NCBI RefSeq assembly: GCF_031882575.1
Contig: NZ_CP134772.1
Location: forward strand, 5,034,501 to 5,098,500
Direction of reading: 5' to 3'
Length of the DNA stretch: 64,000 nt
Source: Pseudomonas sp. VD-NE ins
Lineage (GTDB): Bacteria; Pseudomonadota; Gammaproteobacteria; Pseudomonadales; Pseudomonadaceae
Position 1 is the stretch's first letter, and each line of letters opens with the position of its first letter. Below are positions 50,873-59,738 of the stretch, in pieces. The notes under the pieces are model-generated. The model was not told where the DNA came from. It ran no database searches and saw only the letters and a program-made list of their open reading frames with translations. The position numbers were made by a program, and so were the translations under genes.

Positions 50873-51444
50873 CCCTCACCCCAGCCCTCTCCCCGAGGGA
50901 GAGGGGGCCGATCGAGGTGTAATGAGCTTTCCGCCGACCTGAAATACCGAGTCGATTATGGATTCGCTACCGGACTTCCAGGTCGGCGTATCTCTGCAGC
51001 ATCCCCCCGGTCAGTCCCCTCTCCCGGAGGTAGAGGGGGCCGATCGAAGTGTAATGAGCTTTCCGCCGACCTGAAATACCGAGTCGATTATGGATTCGCT
51101 ACCGGACTTCCAGGTCGGCGTATCTCTGCAGCATCCCCCCGGTCAGTCCCCTCTCCCGGAGGTAGAGGGGGCCGATCGAAGTGTAATGAGCTTTCCGCCG
51201 ACCTGAAATACCGAGTCGATTATGGATTCGCTACCGGACTTCCAGGTCGGCGTATCTCTGCAGCATCCCCCCGGTCAGTCCCCTCTCCCGGAGGTAGAGG
51301 GGGCCGATCGAAGTGTAATGAGCTTTCCGCCGACCTGAAATACCGAGTCGATTATGGATTCGCTACCGGACTTCCAGGTCGGCGTATCTCTGCAGCATCC
51401 CCCGATCGGTCCCCTCTCCCCCTGGGAGAGGGCTAGGGTGAGGG
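50873..51444. repeat. family D tandem array, four 132-bp units
   Basis: The gap between the AGE-family gene and gtrS is filled by four copies of a 132-base unit whose shared word CCGATCG starts at 50908, 51040, 51172 and 51304. Each contains GTAATGAGCTTTCCGCCGAC, GAGTCGATTATGGATTCGCT and CAGGTCGGCGTATCTCTGCA. The inner copies are virtually identical. The outer ends, CCCTCACCCCAGCCCTCTCC and GAGAGGGCTAGGGTGAGGG, are those of single family D elements, so the array arose by internal duplication. The 132-base period keeps a plus-strand frame open for 196 codons, but it has no ribosome site of note and is not called a gene. Confidence 0.92.
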
Positions 51445-51456
51445 AAAGCTTTTGAC

Positions 51457-52926
51457 TCAATCCGCCGAACGCGGCAACTGCAGAGTCACCCGCAACCCAC
51501 CCTCACGCAAATTCTGCAACGTCACCTCACCACCATGACTGTGGGCAATATTGCGCGCAATGCCCAACCCCAGCCCATACCCCTGTTGCTGCCCCGCCAA
51601 CCTGAAGTGCGGCTCAAACACCTGCTCCAAGCGCTGCTCCGGCACCCCCGGCCCTTCATCATCAACGTGCAAGACAAACGCGCTGTCATCGTCATCGATG
51701 TGCAGATGCGCGTTCTGCCCATACTTCAACGCGTTGTCGATCAGATTGCCGATGCAGCGTTTCAACGCCAAAGGCTTGCCCGGATACGCCGCCAACGCCC
51801 GGCCATGCTGAGTCACGCGACCGTTGCCGTTCGGCGCCAGGTACGGCTCGACCAGACAATCCAGCACATGGTTGAGATCCACCGGCTCGATGTTCTCGTG
51901 GATGTCGGTGTCTTTCACGCATTGCAGCGCGCCTTTGACCAACAACTCCAACTCATCCAGATCGCGGCCGAACTTGGCTTGCAGCTTCTCGTCCTCAAGC
52001 AACTCGACGCGCAAACGCAAACGGGTAATCGGTGTGCGCAGGTCATGGGAAATCGCGCTGAACAACTGGCTGCGTTCAGTCAGGTAACGGCTGATGCGCT
52101 CGCGCATGGTGTTGAAGGCGCGCCCCACTTCGACCACTTCACTGCCACCGCCCTCGGCCACCGGTTCGACGTCAGCGCCCAGCGACAGATCCCGCGCTGC
52201 CCGCGCCAGACGTTTGAGCGGCCGGCTCTGCCAGTGCACCAGCAGACCGATGAACAGCAGCAAGAACCCGCTGGTGAGCACGATGAACCACACCTGTTGC
52301 GAGGGCAGGCCTTGCTCTTCAAGACTGGTGTACGGCTCGGGCAACAGTGAGGCGATGTACAGCCATTCGCCCGGGGCCATCTGAATCTGCGTGACCAGCA
52401 CGGGTGGATTGACCGGTTCCAGAGTCAGCGCGTAATGCGCCCACGAGCGCGGCAGCTCATCGAGTTTCAGCCCGGCGTTGAAGATGCGCAGATCTTCGGG
52501 ACTGACAAAGGTCACCGAAATATCCGTGTCATTGCCGAGGGTCTGGCGCAGCACTTCGTCGACCGCTTTCATCACCGCCGCTTTGCGTGGCGTGACCGGC
52601 AACACATCCATGCCCAAAGGTTTGTCGTTGAGAGTCACGACGAAGCGGGTGCCGCCCATGCTGCGCAACTGGTCGAGCACCAACGGTCGATAAGCCACCG
52701 GCAACGAGCGGAAGTAACTGACGCTGGCGGTCATCGAATGGGCGAGGCTGCGGGCGCTGGTGACCAGGCCTTCGAGCTGCGTGGCGCGCAGTTGCGAAAC
52801 CCAGATCACGCTGGACAACGCCTGCGCGAACAACACCGCCAGCAAGGTCAGCAACAACATCCGCCCAAGCAGCGAGCGCGGCACCGGCACTTTGGCGGCG
52901 AGTTTACGCAGCGACTCAGTGACCAT
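51457..52926 (-). CDS. gtrS: sensor histidine kinase of the glucose two-component system
   Basis: A 489-residue membrane kinase. TM1 is at about 20-42 (MLLLTLLAVLFAQALSSVIW), a periplasmic sensor domain follows, TM2 is near 237-257 (WFIVLTSGFLLLFIGLLVHW), then HAMP, the H-box LFSAISHDLRTPITRLRLRV near 290, N-box CIGNLIDNALKYGQNAHLHI and G-boxes DDEGPGVPEQRLE and GYGLGLGIARNIAHSHGGEV. In P. putida and P. aeruginosa the orthologous GtrS senses 2-ketogluconate or 6-phosphogluconate and acts through GltR on glucose transport genes. ATG at 52926 lies inside gltR (11-base overlap). Confidence 0.9.
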   Translation of the reverse strand: MVTESLRKLAAKVPVPRSLLGRMLLLTLLAVLFAQALSSVIWVSQLRATQLEGLVTSARSLAHSMTASVSYFRSLPVAYRPLVLDQLRSMGGTRFVVTLNDKPLGMDVLPVTPRKAAVMKAVDEVLRQTLGNDTDISVTFVSPEDLRIFNAGLKLDELPRSWAHYALTLEPVNPPVLVTQIQMAPGEWLYIASLLPEPYTSLEEQGLPSQQVWFIVLTSGFLLLFIGLLVHWQSRPLKRLARAARDLSLGADVEPVAEGGGSEVVEVGRAFNTMRERISRYLTERSQLFSAISHDLRTPITRLRLRVELLEDEKLQAKFGRDLDELELLVKGALQCVKDTDIHENIEPVDLNHVLDCLVEPYLAPNGNGRVTQHGRALAAYPGKPLALKRCIGNLIDNALKYGQNAHLHIDDDDSAFVLHVDDEGPGVPEQRLEQVFEPHFRLAGQQQGYGLGLGIARNIAHSHGGEVTLQNLREGGLRVTLQLPRSAD

Positions 52927-53647
52927 TGCCGGCAACCACGTTGGCTGCCAGTTGGTAGCCGCTACCGCGTACGGTACGGATCAGCCGTGGCGGTTTCTCG
53001 GTATCGCGCAGGCGTTGGCGCAAACGGCTGACGGCCATGTCGACGATGCGATCGAGCGGCATCAGGTCGCGGCCACGGGTGGCATTGCCGATGGTGTCGC
53101 GGTCGAGGATTTCCTGCGGGTGATCGAGGAACAGTTTCAGCAAGGCGAAGTCGGCGCCGGAGAGAATCACTTCCTCGCCGTCCGTGTGAAACAGGCGATG
53201 GCTGACCATGTCCAGCCGCCACTCGTCAAAGGCCAGTACGTCGCTGCCGCTGCGTTCCTGGCCGAATTGCGCACGACGCAGCAATGCCTTGATGCGCGCT
53301 TGCAGTTCGCGGGGGCTGAAGGGTTTGCCGAGGTAGTCGTCGGCGCCGAGTTCGAGACCGATCACGCGGTCGGCTTCGTCGGAACTGGCGGTGAGCATGA
53401 TGATCGGCACCTGCGCCTGACGCGGATGCTGACGCACCCAACGGCACAGGCTGAAGCCGTCTTCGTCGGGCAGCATGACATCGAGGATCACCAGATCGCT
53501 CGGCGCCTCGTTGAGGGCCTGGCGGAAACTGGCACCGTCGGCGGTGGCCCGCACCTGAAACCCGGCGCGGGTCAGGTAGGTTTCCAGCAACTCGCGTATT
53601 TCCTGGTCGTCATCGACCAACAATATCGACTTGTTGACTGAGCTCAC
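52916..53647 (-). CDS. gltR: response regulator GltR of the glucose two-component system
   Basis: A 243-residue OmpR/PhoB-type regulator. Receiver domain at 4-120: SILLVDDDQEIRELLETYLT, phospho-acceptor Asp in LVILDVMLPDEDGFSL (near 55), switch Thr in IIMLTASSDEADR and Lys in GADDYLGKPFSPREL. The winged-helix domain occupies 140-240 (DALMPLDRIVDMAVSRLR-like end RTVRGSGYQLAANVV). A GTG at 53647 (MSSVNKSILL) is used as start, as in relatives; the leader contains AACAACAAGGA. It overlaps gtrS and follows glk after a REP pair. It regulates gtsABCD/oprB in other Pseudomonas. Confidence 0.9.
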   Translation of the reverse strand: MSSVNKSILLVDDDQEIRELLETYLTRAGFQVRATADGASFRQALNEAPSDLVILDVMLPDEDGFSLCRWVRQHPRQAQVPIIMLTASSDEADRVIGLELGADDYLGKPFSPRELQARIKALLRRAQFGQERSGSDVLAFDEWRLDMVSHRLFHTDGEEVILSGADFALLKLFLDHPQEILDRDTIGNATRGRDLMPLDRIVDMAVSRLRQRLRDTEKPPRLIRTVRGSGYQLAANVVAGNGH

Positions 53648-53660
53648 TTCGAAGGCATCC

Positions 53661-53668
53661 TTGTTGTT
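53661..53668 (-). promoter_or_regulatory. Crc/Hfq-type CA motif before gltR
   Basis: Minus strand AACAACAA merges with the ribosome site AAGGA of gltR. Confidence 0.65.
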
Positions 53669-53721
53669 GGAATTGGGGCGGATTATGCCTGATGAACCTT
53701 GGAGATTTGTTGTCTGTTCTG

Positions 53722-53803
53722 GCCTCATCGCTGGCAAGCCAGCTCCCACAAGGATCTGTGTCGTTCACAAAACCTGTGGGAGCTGGCTTGCCAGCGATGA
53801 AAG
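53722..53803. repeat. REP doublet, family C, inverted order
   Basis: CATCGCTGGCAAGCCAGCTC comes first and TGTGGGAGCTGGCTTGCCAG second, the reverse of the order at 44952. It separates glk from gltR. Confidence 0.9.
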
Positions 53804-53813
53804 CGACTCGGTA

Positions 53814-54764
53814 TCAAGCTTGTTCGAGGGCCACACCGGCGCCCACCAGGCCGGAATACGGCGCTGTCACCAGCCACACCGGAATGCCTTTGAAGTAATC
53901 GCTCATGCAGCCTTTGTCAGCAAAGCTGCGGGCAAAACCACTTTCCAGGAAGAAGTCGGCAAAGCGTGGAATCACTCCACCAACGATATACACCCCGCCA
54001 CGCCCACCCGTGGTCAACACGTTGTTGCCGGCCACGCGGCCGAGCCAGCAGCAAAACTGCTCGAGCACTTCCAGGGCAATCGGATCACCCGCCAGGCCAG
54101 CAGCCGTAATCGCTTCCGGTGTGTCGAGTGTCGGCTCGTGCCCATCCACCGCACAGATCGCCCGGTAAACCCGCGGCAATCCACCACCGCTCAACGCGGT
54201 TTCCGCGCTGACATGGCCGATTTCGTTATGGATGTGCTGCCACAACTGGGTTTCACGCGGACTGCTCAGCGGCAGATCAACGTGACCGCCCTCGCCCGGC
54301 AAAGCCGCGAAACGACCTTCACCGAGATCGAGCAAGGTGCCGACGCCAAGGCCAGTACCCGGGCCGATCACCACGGCAGGACGCAACGGCTCCGGCGTGC
54401 CCTCGCAGACCACACGAAATTCGCCCGGCTGCAAACGGGTCATGCCCAGGGCCATCGCCGAGAAGTCGTTGACCAGCAACAACTGCTCGACCTGCAAGGT
54501 TTTGCAGAATGCGCTGCGGCTCAGGCGCCAGTGGTTGTTGGTGAACTTGAATTCATCACCACTCACCGGCCCCGCCACCGACAGGCACACCGAACCGATC
54601 GAACCCGGCGCCAGACCGAGCCCGCTCAGATAGAGGCTGATCGCCTCTTCCGGGCTGGCGTGGTCGGCCGTGGCCAGCACCTGAACCGATTCCAATTGCT
54701 GGTTTTTCCACAACGCGAACCGCGCGTTGGTGCCTCCGATGTCACCGACCAAAGCCAGTTTCAA
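53814..54764 (-). CDS. glk: glucokinase
   Basis: A 316-residue kinase that phosphorylates glucose imported by GtsABCD. ATP motif [18 protein letters not shown] at 4-21; the substrate loop [18 protein letters not shown] near 96 contains the catalytic Asp; [20 protein letters not shown] near 132; [13 protein letters not shown] near 155 and [13 protein letters not shown] near 191 complete the bacterial glucokinase pattern. Its ATG overlaps the edd stop (ATGA), so it is translated together with edd. Confidence 0.95.
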   Translation of the reverse strand: MKLALVGDIGGTNARFALWKNQQLESVQVLATADHASPEEAISLYLSGLGLAPGSIGSVCLSVAGPVSGDEFKFTNNHWRLSRSAFCKTLQVEQLLLVNDFSAMALGMTRLQPGEFRVVCEGTPEPLRPAVVIGPGTGLGVGTLLDLGEGRFAALPGEGGHVDLPLSSPRETQLWQHIHNEIGHVSAETALSGGGLPRVYRAICAVDGHEPTLDTPEAITAAGLAGDPIALEVLEQFCCWLGRVAGNNVLTTGGRGGVYIVGGVIPRFADFFLESGFARSFADKGCMSDYFKGIPVWLVTAPYSGLVGAGVALEQA

Positions 54765-56587
54765 TTAAGCGTCTCCAGGGCAGAAGTGAAGGCGCTGGCG
54801 CCCTGCTCCGCCGAGCTGAAGGCCAAACGCATAAAGCCAAACAGTTCACGACCGCTGCCGATGTTGTTGCCCAACAGGCCTTTGGCAGGTTCGCGCGCTG
54901 CAAATTCGGCGGCGTCGACCTTGAGTTCCAAGGTGCCTTTGACGCCATCGACGCGGATGATATCGCCCTCTTGCACGCGCGCCAAAGCACCACCGACATA
55001 AGCTTCGGGGCTGACGTGAATCGCCGCCGGGATTTTCCCCGACGCGCCGGACATCCGCCCGTCAGTCACCAGCGCGACTTTGAAGCCGCGATCCTGTAGC
55101 ACGCCGAGGAACGGCGTCATCTTGTGCAGCTCGGGCATGCCGTTGGAACGCGGGCCCTGAAAGCGCATCACCGCAACGAAATCCTTTTCCAGCAGACCGG
55201 CCTTGAACGCATCGGCAAGGTCCTGCTGATCCTGGAACACCATGGCTGGCGCTTCGACAATCTGGTTTTCCAGGGCGACGGCGGACACCTTCATCACACC
55301 GCGACCGAGGTTGCCTTCCATCACGCGCAAACCGCCTTCCTGCGAGAACGCACGGGCGACCGGGCGCAGAATGTTTTCGTCGAGGCTGTCGACCGGGCCT
55401 TCACGCCAGACCAGTTCACCGTTATCAAGGAACGGCTCTTTGGTGTATTTGCTCAAGCCGTGGCCGAGTACGGTGTTGACGTCTTCGTGCAGCAGGCCGG
55501 CACCGAGCAGTTCGCGGATCAGGAACGACATGCCGCCCGCTGCCTGGAAGTGGTTGATGTCGGCTTTGCCGTTCGGGTAGACGTGGCTCAGGGTCGGCAC
55601 GACTTCGGAGAGGTCGGCCATGTCCTGCCAGGTCAGTTGAATGCCCGCGGCCATGGCGATGGCCGGCATGTGCAGGGTGTGGTTGGTCGAGCCGCCGGTG
55701 GCGTGCAAGGCGACGATCGAGTTGACCAGCGACTTCTCGTCGACGATTTCACCGATCGGCATGAAGTTGCCGTTCTGCTTGGTCAGACGCGTAACCTGGT
55801 GCGCGGCTTCACGGGTCAGCGCATCACGCAGCGGCGTGTTCGGGTTGACGAACGAGGCACCCGGCAAATGCAGGCCCATGACTTCCATCAGTAACTGGTT
55901 GGTGTTGGCGGTGCCGTAGAAGGTGCACGTGCCCGGGCTGTGGTAGGACTTCATCTCCGATTCCAGCAGCTCTTCGCGGGTCGCCTTGCCTTCGGCGTAC
56001 TTCTGCCGTACGTCGGCTTTTTCCTTGTTGGAAATCCCCGAGACCATCGGCCCGCCCGGGACGAAAATCGTCGGCAGGTGGCCGAAACGCAGCGAACCCA
56101 TCATCAGACCCGGGACGATTTTGTCGCAGATGCCGAGCATCAGTGCGCCGTCGAACATGTTGTGCGACAGCGCCACGGCGGTCGACATGGCGATCACTTC
56201 GCGGCTCGGCAGGCTCAGTTCCATGCCCGGCTCGCCTTGGGTGACGCCGTCGCACATCGCTGGAGTGCCGCCAGCGAATTGGCCGACCGAGCCGATTTCG
56301 CGCAGGGCGTTCTTGATCTGTTCCGGGAACACTTCGTACGGCTGGTGCGCCGAGAGCATGTCGTTATACGAAGAAACAATGGCGATGTTCGCCGAGTTCA
56401 TCATCCGCAGGCTGTGCTTGTCTTCGCTGCCGCACCCGGCCACGCCGTGGGCAAAGTTGGCGCATTGCAGCTTGCCGCGCATCGGCCCGTCAGTGGCGGC
56501 GCCGCGAATCAGTGCAAGGTAAGCCTGACGCGTGGCGCGGCTGCGGGCGATAAGCCGTTCGGTGACCTCAAGGACGCGGGGATGCAT
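54761..56587 (-). CDS. edd: 6-phosphogluconate dehydratase
   Basis: A 608-residue Fe-S dehydratase that makes KDPG from 6-phosphogluconate. Family signatures: [20 protein letters not shown] with a cluster Cys near 153, [20 protein letters not shown] with the second Cys near 181, [20 protein letters not shown] near 217-236 with the third Cys, and [20 protein letters not shown] near 510. The promoter region holds TTGT-N7-ACAG 63 bases upstream, a near-perfect HexR site. Order edd-glk-gltR-gtrS is as in P. putida. Confidence 0.96.
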   Translation of the reverse strand: MHPRVLEVTERLIARSRATRQAYLALIRGAATDGPMRGKLQCANFAHGVAGCGSEDKHSLRMMNSANIAIVSSYNDMLSAHQPYEVFPEQIKNALREIGSVGQFAGGTPAMCDGVTQGEPGMELSLPSREVIAMSTAVALSHNMFDGALMLGICDKIVPGLMMGSLRFGHLPTIFVPGGPMVSGISNKEKADVRQKYAEGKATREELLESEMKSYHSPGTCTFYGTANTNQLLMEVMGLHLPGASFVNPNTPLRDALTREAAHQVTRLTKQNGNFMPIGEIVDEKSLVNSIVALHATGGSTNHTLHMPAIAMAAGIQLTWQDMADLSEVVPTLSHVYPNGKADINHFQAAGGMSFLIRELLGAGLLHEDVNTVLGHGLSKYTKEPFLDNGELVWREGPVDSLDENILRPVARAFSQEGGLRVMEGNLGRGVMKVSAVALENQIVEAPAMVFQDQQDLADAFKAGLLEKDFVAVMRFQGPRSNGMPELHKMTPFLGVLQDRGFKVALVTDGRMSGASGKIPAAIHVSPEAYVGGALARVQEGDIIRVDGVKGTLELKVDAAEFAAREPAKGLLGNNIGSGRELFGFMRLAFSSAEQGASAFTSALETLN

Positions 56588-56649
56588 GTGTAGAACTCCA
56601 GGCTAACGGATGTGGCGACCTGATTGTCTATGCTGATCAAACGCCGTTG

Positions 56650-56664
56650 TTGTTGGAATGACAG
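56650..56664. promoter_or_regulatory. putative HexR site before edd
   Basis: TTGTTGGAATGACAG fits TTGT-N7-ACAA with one mismatch. Similar words (TTGGAAT/ATTCCAA) occur in the gap site, in reverse orientation. Confidence 0.65.
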
Positions 56665-56769
56665 ACGGCTTTTTTGACCATTCGGACCAGTTGATTCAGG
56701 TCACTCGTTGTAGATAAAACAAAATATTGCCACTAAAAAGGCTTGTTTTCTATTTTTATGCGAATAATC

Positions 56770-56784
56770 TTGTAATTCCAACAA
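56770..56784. promoter_or_regulatory. putative HexR site before gap
   Basis: TTGTAATTCCAACAA is an exact TTGT-N7-ACAA match, the HexR consensus of Pseudomonas. It lies 24 bases before the gap start. Its right half also begins AACAACAA (56780-56787), a possible Crc/Hfq site. Confidence 0.8.
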
Positions 56785-56807
56785 CAAAACGACGGTGGCG
56801 CTGTTCC

Positions 56808-57809
56808 ATGACTCTTCGAATCGCAATCAATGGTTTTGGCCGCATTGGCCGTAATGTCCTGCGCGCACTGTATACCCAAGGCTATCGACAGGATTTGCAG
56901 ATCGTCGCCATCAACGATCTTGGCGACAGCTCGATCAATGCCCATCTGCTCAAATACGACACCGTTCACGGCACGTTCGACGCGCAAGTCGAGCATGACA
57001 ATGAAAGTCTGACCGTCAACGGCGACCGCATTGCGGTCAGCGCGATTCGCAACCCGGCCGAGTTGCCATGGGCGGCGGAAAAGATTGATGTGGTGTTCGA
57101 ATGCACCGGTCTCTTCACCGACCGCGCCAAAGCGGCTGCGCATATTACTGCCGGCGCGCGCAAAGTGATCATCTCGGCGCCGGCCAAAGGCGCCGACGCT
57201 ACCGTGGTTTATGGTGTGAACCACGACATTCTGCGCCAGTCGCACCAGATCATCTCCAACGCTTCGTGCACCACCAACTGCCTGGCGCCGGTGGCGCAAG
57301 TGCTGCACCGCGAGCTGGGAATCGAAAGCGGTCTGATGACCACCATTCATGCCTACACCAACGATCAGAACCTGACCGACGTCTATCACACCGACCCGTA
57401 CCGCGCGCGTTCGGCCACGCAGAACATGATCCCGAGCAAGACCGGCGCCGCTGAAGCAGTGGGCCTGGTGCTGCCGGAACTGGCGGGCAAACTGACCGGC
57501 ATGGCCGTGCGCGTGCCGGTGATCAATGTGTCGCTGGTGGACCTGACCGTGCAGCTGAAAAAAGAAGCCAGCGCCGAGGAAGTCAACGCGCTGATGAAAG
57601 CGGCCAGCCAACACTCGAAGATTCTCGGCTTTAACACCCTGCCGCTGGTGTCCAGCGACTTCAACCACAATCCGCTGTCGTCGATCTTCGATGCCAACCA
57701 CACCAAATCCACCGGCAAACTGCTGAAGGTGCTGGCCTGGTATGACAACGAGTGGGGCTTCTCCAACCGCATGCTGGATAACTGCCTGGCGTTGTGCAAC
57801 GCCGAGTAA
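56808..57809 (+). CDS. gap: glyceraldehyde-3-phosphate dehydrogenase, type I
   Basis: A 333-residue glycolytic dehydrogenase. The NAD motif [18 protein letters not shown] is at 4-21; the active site [20 protein letters not shown] with the catalytic Cys is at about 152-171, and [16 protein letters not shown] follows. It processes the glyceraldehyde-3-phosphate made by Eda. It is divergent from edd; the shared 220-base region has HexR-type sites for both genes. The ATG at 56808 is chosen because it begins the NAD-binding strand; the longer frame is not supported. Confidence 0.96.
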   Translation: MTLRIAINGFGRIGRNVLRALYTQGYRQDLQIVAINDLGDSSINAHLLKYDTVHGTFDAQVEHDNESLTVNGDRIAVSAIRNPAELPWAAEKIDVVFECTGLFTDRAKAAAHITAGARKVIISAPAKGADATVVYGVNHDILRQSHQIISNASCTTNCLAPVAQVLHRELGIESGLMTTIHAYTNDQNLTDVYHTDPYRARSATQNMIPSKTGAAEAVGLVLPELAGKLTGMAVRVPVINVSLVDLTVQLKKEASAEEVNALMKAASQHSKILGFNTLPLVSSDFNHNPLSSIFDANHTKSTGKLLKVLAWYDNEWGFSNRMLDNCLALCNAE

Positions 57810-57829
57810 CCCCAGGTTATCCCCTATCC

Positions 57830-57921
57830 CTGTGGGAGCGAGCCTGCTCGCGAATACGATGCGTCATTCAACATTCATGTTGGCTGATACACCGCTTTCG
57901 CGAGCAGGCTCGCTCCCACAG
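57830..57921. repeat. REP doublet, family A
   Basis: Inverted copies of TGTGGGAGCGAGCCTGCTCG, spacer containing TTCAACATTCATGTTGGCTG. It follows gap. Confidence 0.9.
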
Positions 57922-57965
57922 TTTTTTGCGCAGCTTTCAAAATCAGGGCTTGACCACTCGACTAG

Positions 57966-57982
57966 ATGATAAGCATTATCAT
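57966..57982. promoter_or_regulatory. putative Fur box before the FecI-like gene
   Basis: ATGATAA-GCA-TTATCAT is a perfect palindrome that fits the 19-base Fur consensus well. It lies 26 bases before the sigma-factor start, so iron-loaded Fur should block it. Confidence 0.85.
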
Positions 57983-58008
57983 TCGCTTGAAATGGATCAG
58001 GTCCTCCC

Positions 58009-58536
58009 GTGAGTCAATCGCGCTTCAACCACGTCTTCCTCACCCAGCGCACATCCTTGCTGCGCACGCTGGAACGGATGGTCAACAATCACAGCACCGC
58101 TGAAGACCTGCTGCAGGAGACCTACCTGCGCGTGACGCGGGCGCTGAGCGAGCGGGCCATCGATCACCTCGAACCTTTTGTTTTCCAGACCGCGCGCAAT
58201 CTGGCGCTGGATCATTTGCGCGCGCGCAAGATCCACTCGCGAACCATGGTCGATGATGTGCCGCAGGATGTCGTGCACAGCATCGCCGCCCCGGCCAGCA
58301 GCGCCGAAGATGCCGCCCACGCCGAACAGATGCTGGAGCGCTTGAACGTGAGCCTCAGTCAACTCAGCCCCCGCCAGCAGCAGATTTTCATCCTCAGCCG
58401 TTTGCACGGGAACAGCTATCAGGAAATCGCTGATGAGCTGAATGTTTCCCTCAGCACTGTGCAGAAAGAACTGAAGCTGATCATGAGCATTTGCATCGGC
58501 GTCGCCGAACGACACGACAGCAGCGGCAAGCTGTAA
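58009..58536 (+). CDS. FecI-like ECF sigma factor of a heme-uptake system
   Basis: A 175-residue iron-starvation ECF sigma factor. Region 2 at 8-75: FLTQRTSLLRTLERMVNNHS, TAEDLLQETYLRVTRALSER, FVFQTARNLALDHLRARK; region 4 at 110-165: LSQLSPRQQQIFILSRLHGN, SYQEIADELNVSLSTVQKEL. The start is a GTG at 58009 after AGG. A Fur box lies just upstream, and a fecR-type gene, a TonB receptor gene and a heme oxygenase gene follow, the cell-surface-signalling layout of HxuI/HasI-like sigma factors. It probably drives the receptor gene once heme binds. Confidence 0.92.
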   Translation: MSQSRFNHVFLTQRTSLLRTLERMVNNHSTAEDLLQETYLRVTRALSERAIDHLEPFVFQTARNLALDHLRARKIHSRTMVDDVPQDVVHSIAAPASSAEDAAHAEQMLERLNVSLSQLSPRQQQIFILSRLHGNSYQEIADELNVSLSTVQKELKLIMSICIGVAERHDSSGKL

Positions 58537-58578
58537 GCTTCAGCTCCAAGTAAAAACGAAAAGCAGTACACGCATCTG

Positions 58579-58613
58579 GCTTGCAGCTTGCAGCTTGCAG
58601 CTTGCAGCTTGAC
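58579..58613. repeat. CTTGCAG heptamer tandem repeat
   Basis: Four to five exact 7-base units (CTTGCAG) in tandem, in the 114-base gap between the sigma and fecR-like genes. AAGCTGTAAGCTTCAGCTCC at 58528 can pair with them. The same kind of units form the gtsA-gtsB hairpin. Confidence 0.75.
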
Positions 58614-58650
58614 GCTAGAAACTGCTTCGCCAGAAGCCCGAGGAAACACC

Positions 58651-59616
58651 GTGACGGACACCCACCGCTCGCCTTCGCCGGATTCGGTGCAGGACGCTGC
58701 AAACGCAATGGACCAGGCACTGGACTGGCTCATCGTGCTCGGCAGCCCGGACGATGAGCAGACCCGGCAGTTCCATGCCTGGCTGGCGGCCGATCCGCTG
58801 AATGCCGAAGCGTTCGACAAGGCCCAGGCGATCTGGGACGGCCCGCAAGTCGCCCAGTGCGCGCAAAGCCTGGCGGCCAAACCTGCGAAGGTCACCTTCT
58901 TAAAGCGTCTGCGTCCGCACTGGAAACCGCTGGCCACCGCCGCCGTGCTGGTGCTCGGTTTGTTCAGTTTCAGTAATTTGCCGATGCGCCTTCAGGCCGA
59001 TCACCTCACGGTGGTTGGCGAGCGCCAGCGTCTGCAATTGGAGGACGGCTCGAAAGTCCTGCTCAATACCAATTCGGCATTCTCCAGCACCATCAACGAT
59101 CAGCAGCGTGTTGCCCGGCTGTTTCAGGGCGAGGCGTTTTTCGAAATCGCCAGCGGCCGCAGTCAACCGCTGGAAATCGATGCCGGACCAGTCACCGCCA
59201 GCGTGCGCGATACCGCGTTCGCCGTGCGTTATCTCGACGGCGTGGCGCAGGTCAATGTGCAGCGCGGCGACGTCGATTTGCGCGCCACGCACAACGACGC
59301 CCGCGTGCGTCTGACTGCCGGTGAGAGCATCCGCATCGGCCCCAACGGTTTCGACCGCCCGGCCAAACTTGATGCCAACACGGATCTTGCCTGGGTCCAG
59401 GGCCGACTGGTGTTCGAGAACTGCCCGCTGAATCAGGTGCTGGCCGAATTGCGCCGCTACTATCCGGGCTGGATCATCAACACCAACGAACAACTGGCCG
59501 ACGTCGCCGTGACCGGTAATTACCGTCTCGACCAGCCGCTCGACGTGGTTCGTTCCCTCGCTCAGATCACCTCGGCGCAACTGAAAGAATTCCCTGCCCT
59601 GGTCATCTTGAACTAA
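58651..59616 (+). CDS. FecR-like anti-sigma/signal-transfer protein
   Basis: A 321-residue inner-membrane regulator. The cytoplasmic part (1-90) carries the FecR N-terminal motif ALDWLIVLGSPDDEQTRQFH, AWLAADPLNAEAFDKAQAIW. A membrane helix at about 91-107 (PLATAAVLVLGLFSFS) follows, then the periplasmic FecR domain (VVGERQRLQLEDGSKVLLNT, FQGEAFFEIAS, VSVRDTAFAVRYLD-like wording) and a C-terminal STN-like part that contacts the receptor. Start GTG at 58651 follows GAGGAAA. It controls the sigma factor upstream and is followed by the receptor gene. Confidence 0.92.
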   Translation: MTDTHRSPSPDSVQDAANAMDQALDWLIVLGSPDDEQTRQFHAWLAADPLNAEAFDKAQAIWDGPQVAQCAQSLAAKPAKVTFLKRLRPHWKPLATAAVLVLGLFSFSNLPMRLQADHLTVVGERQRLQLEDGSKVLLNTNSAFSSTINDQQRVARLFQGEAFFEIASGRSQPLEIDAGPVTASVRDTAFAVRYLDGVAQVNVQRGDVDLRATHNDARVRLTAGESIRIGPNGFDRPAKLDANTDLAWVQGRLVFENCPLNQVLAELRRYYPGWIINTNEQLADVAVTGNYRLDQPLDVVRSLAQITSAQLKEFPALVILN

Positions 59617-59631
59617 ATGAGAATTATTTTT
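59613..59631. promoter_or_regulatory. possible Fur box before the TonB receptor gene
   Basis: CTAAATGAGAATTATTTTT matches the Fur consensus at about 12 of 19 positions. It overlaps the end of the fecR-like gene and lies 108 bases before the receptor start. Confidence 0.5.
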
Positions 59632-59738
59632 ACTCGATAGCCAACGCCAGTACGTCTCGTTATAGCCAATGCAATTGATTCGCAACACGCGAAGCCAATC
59701 AGCCCCTATAAAGATTCGTGCGACACGGAGCGCTATCG

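Noticed and set aside
50846..51436. A 196-codon open frame with a 44-residue repeated peptide
   Set aside because: It is produced by the 132-bp family D tandem repeat; the same repeat elsewhere contains stops, and no ribosome site or protein-like composition is seen.
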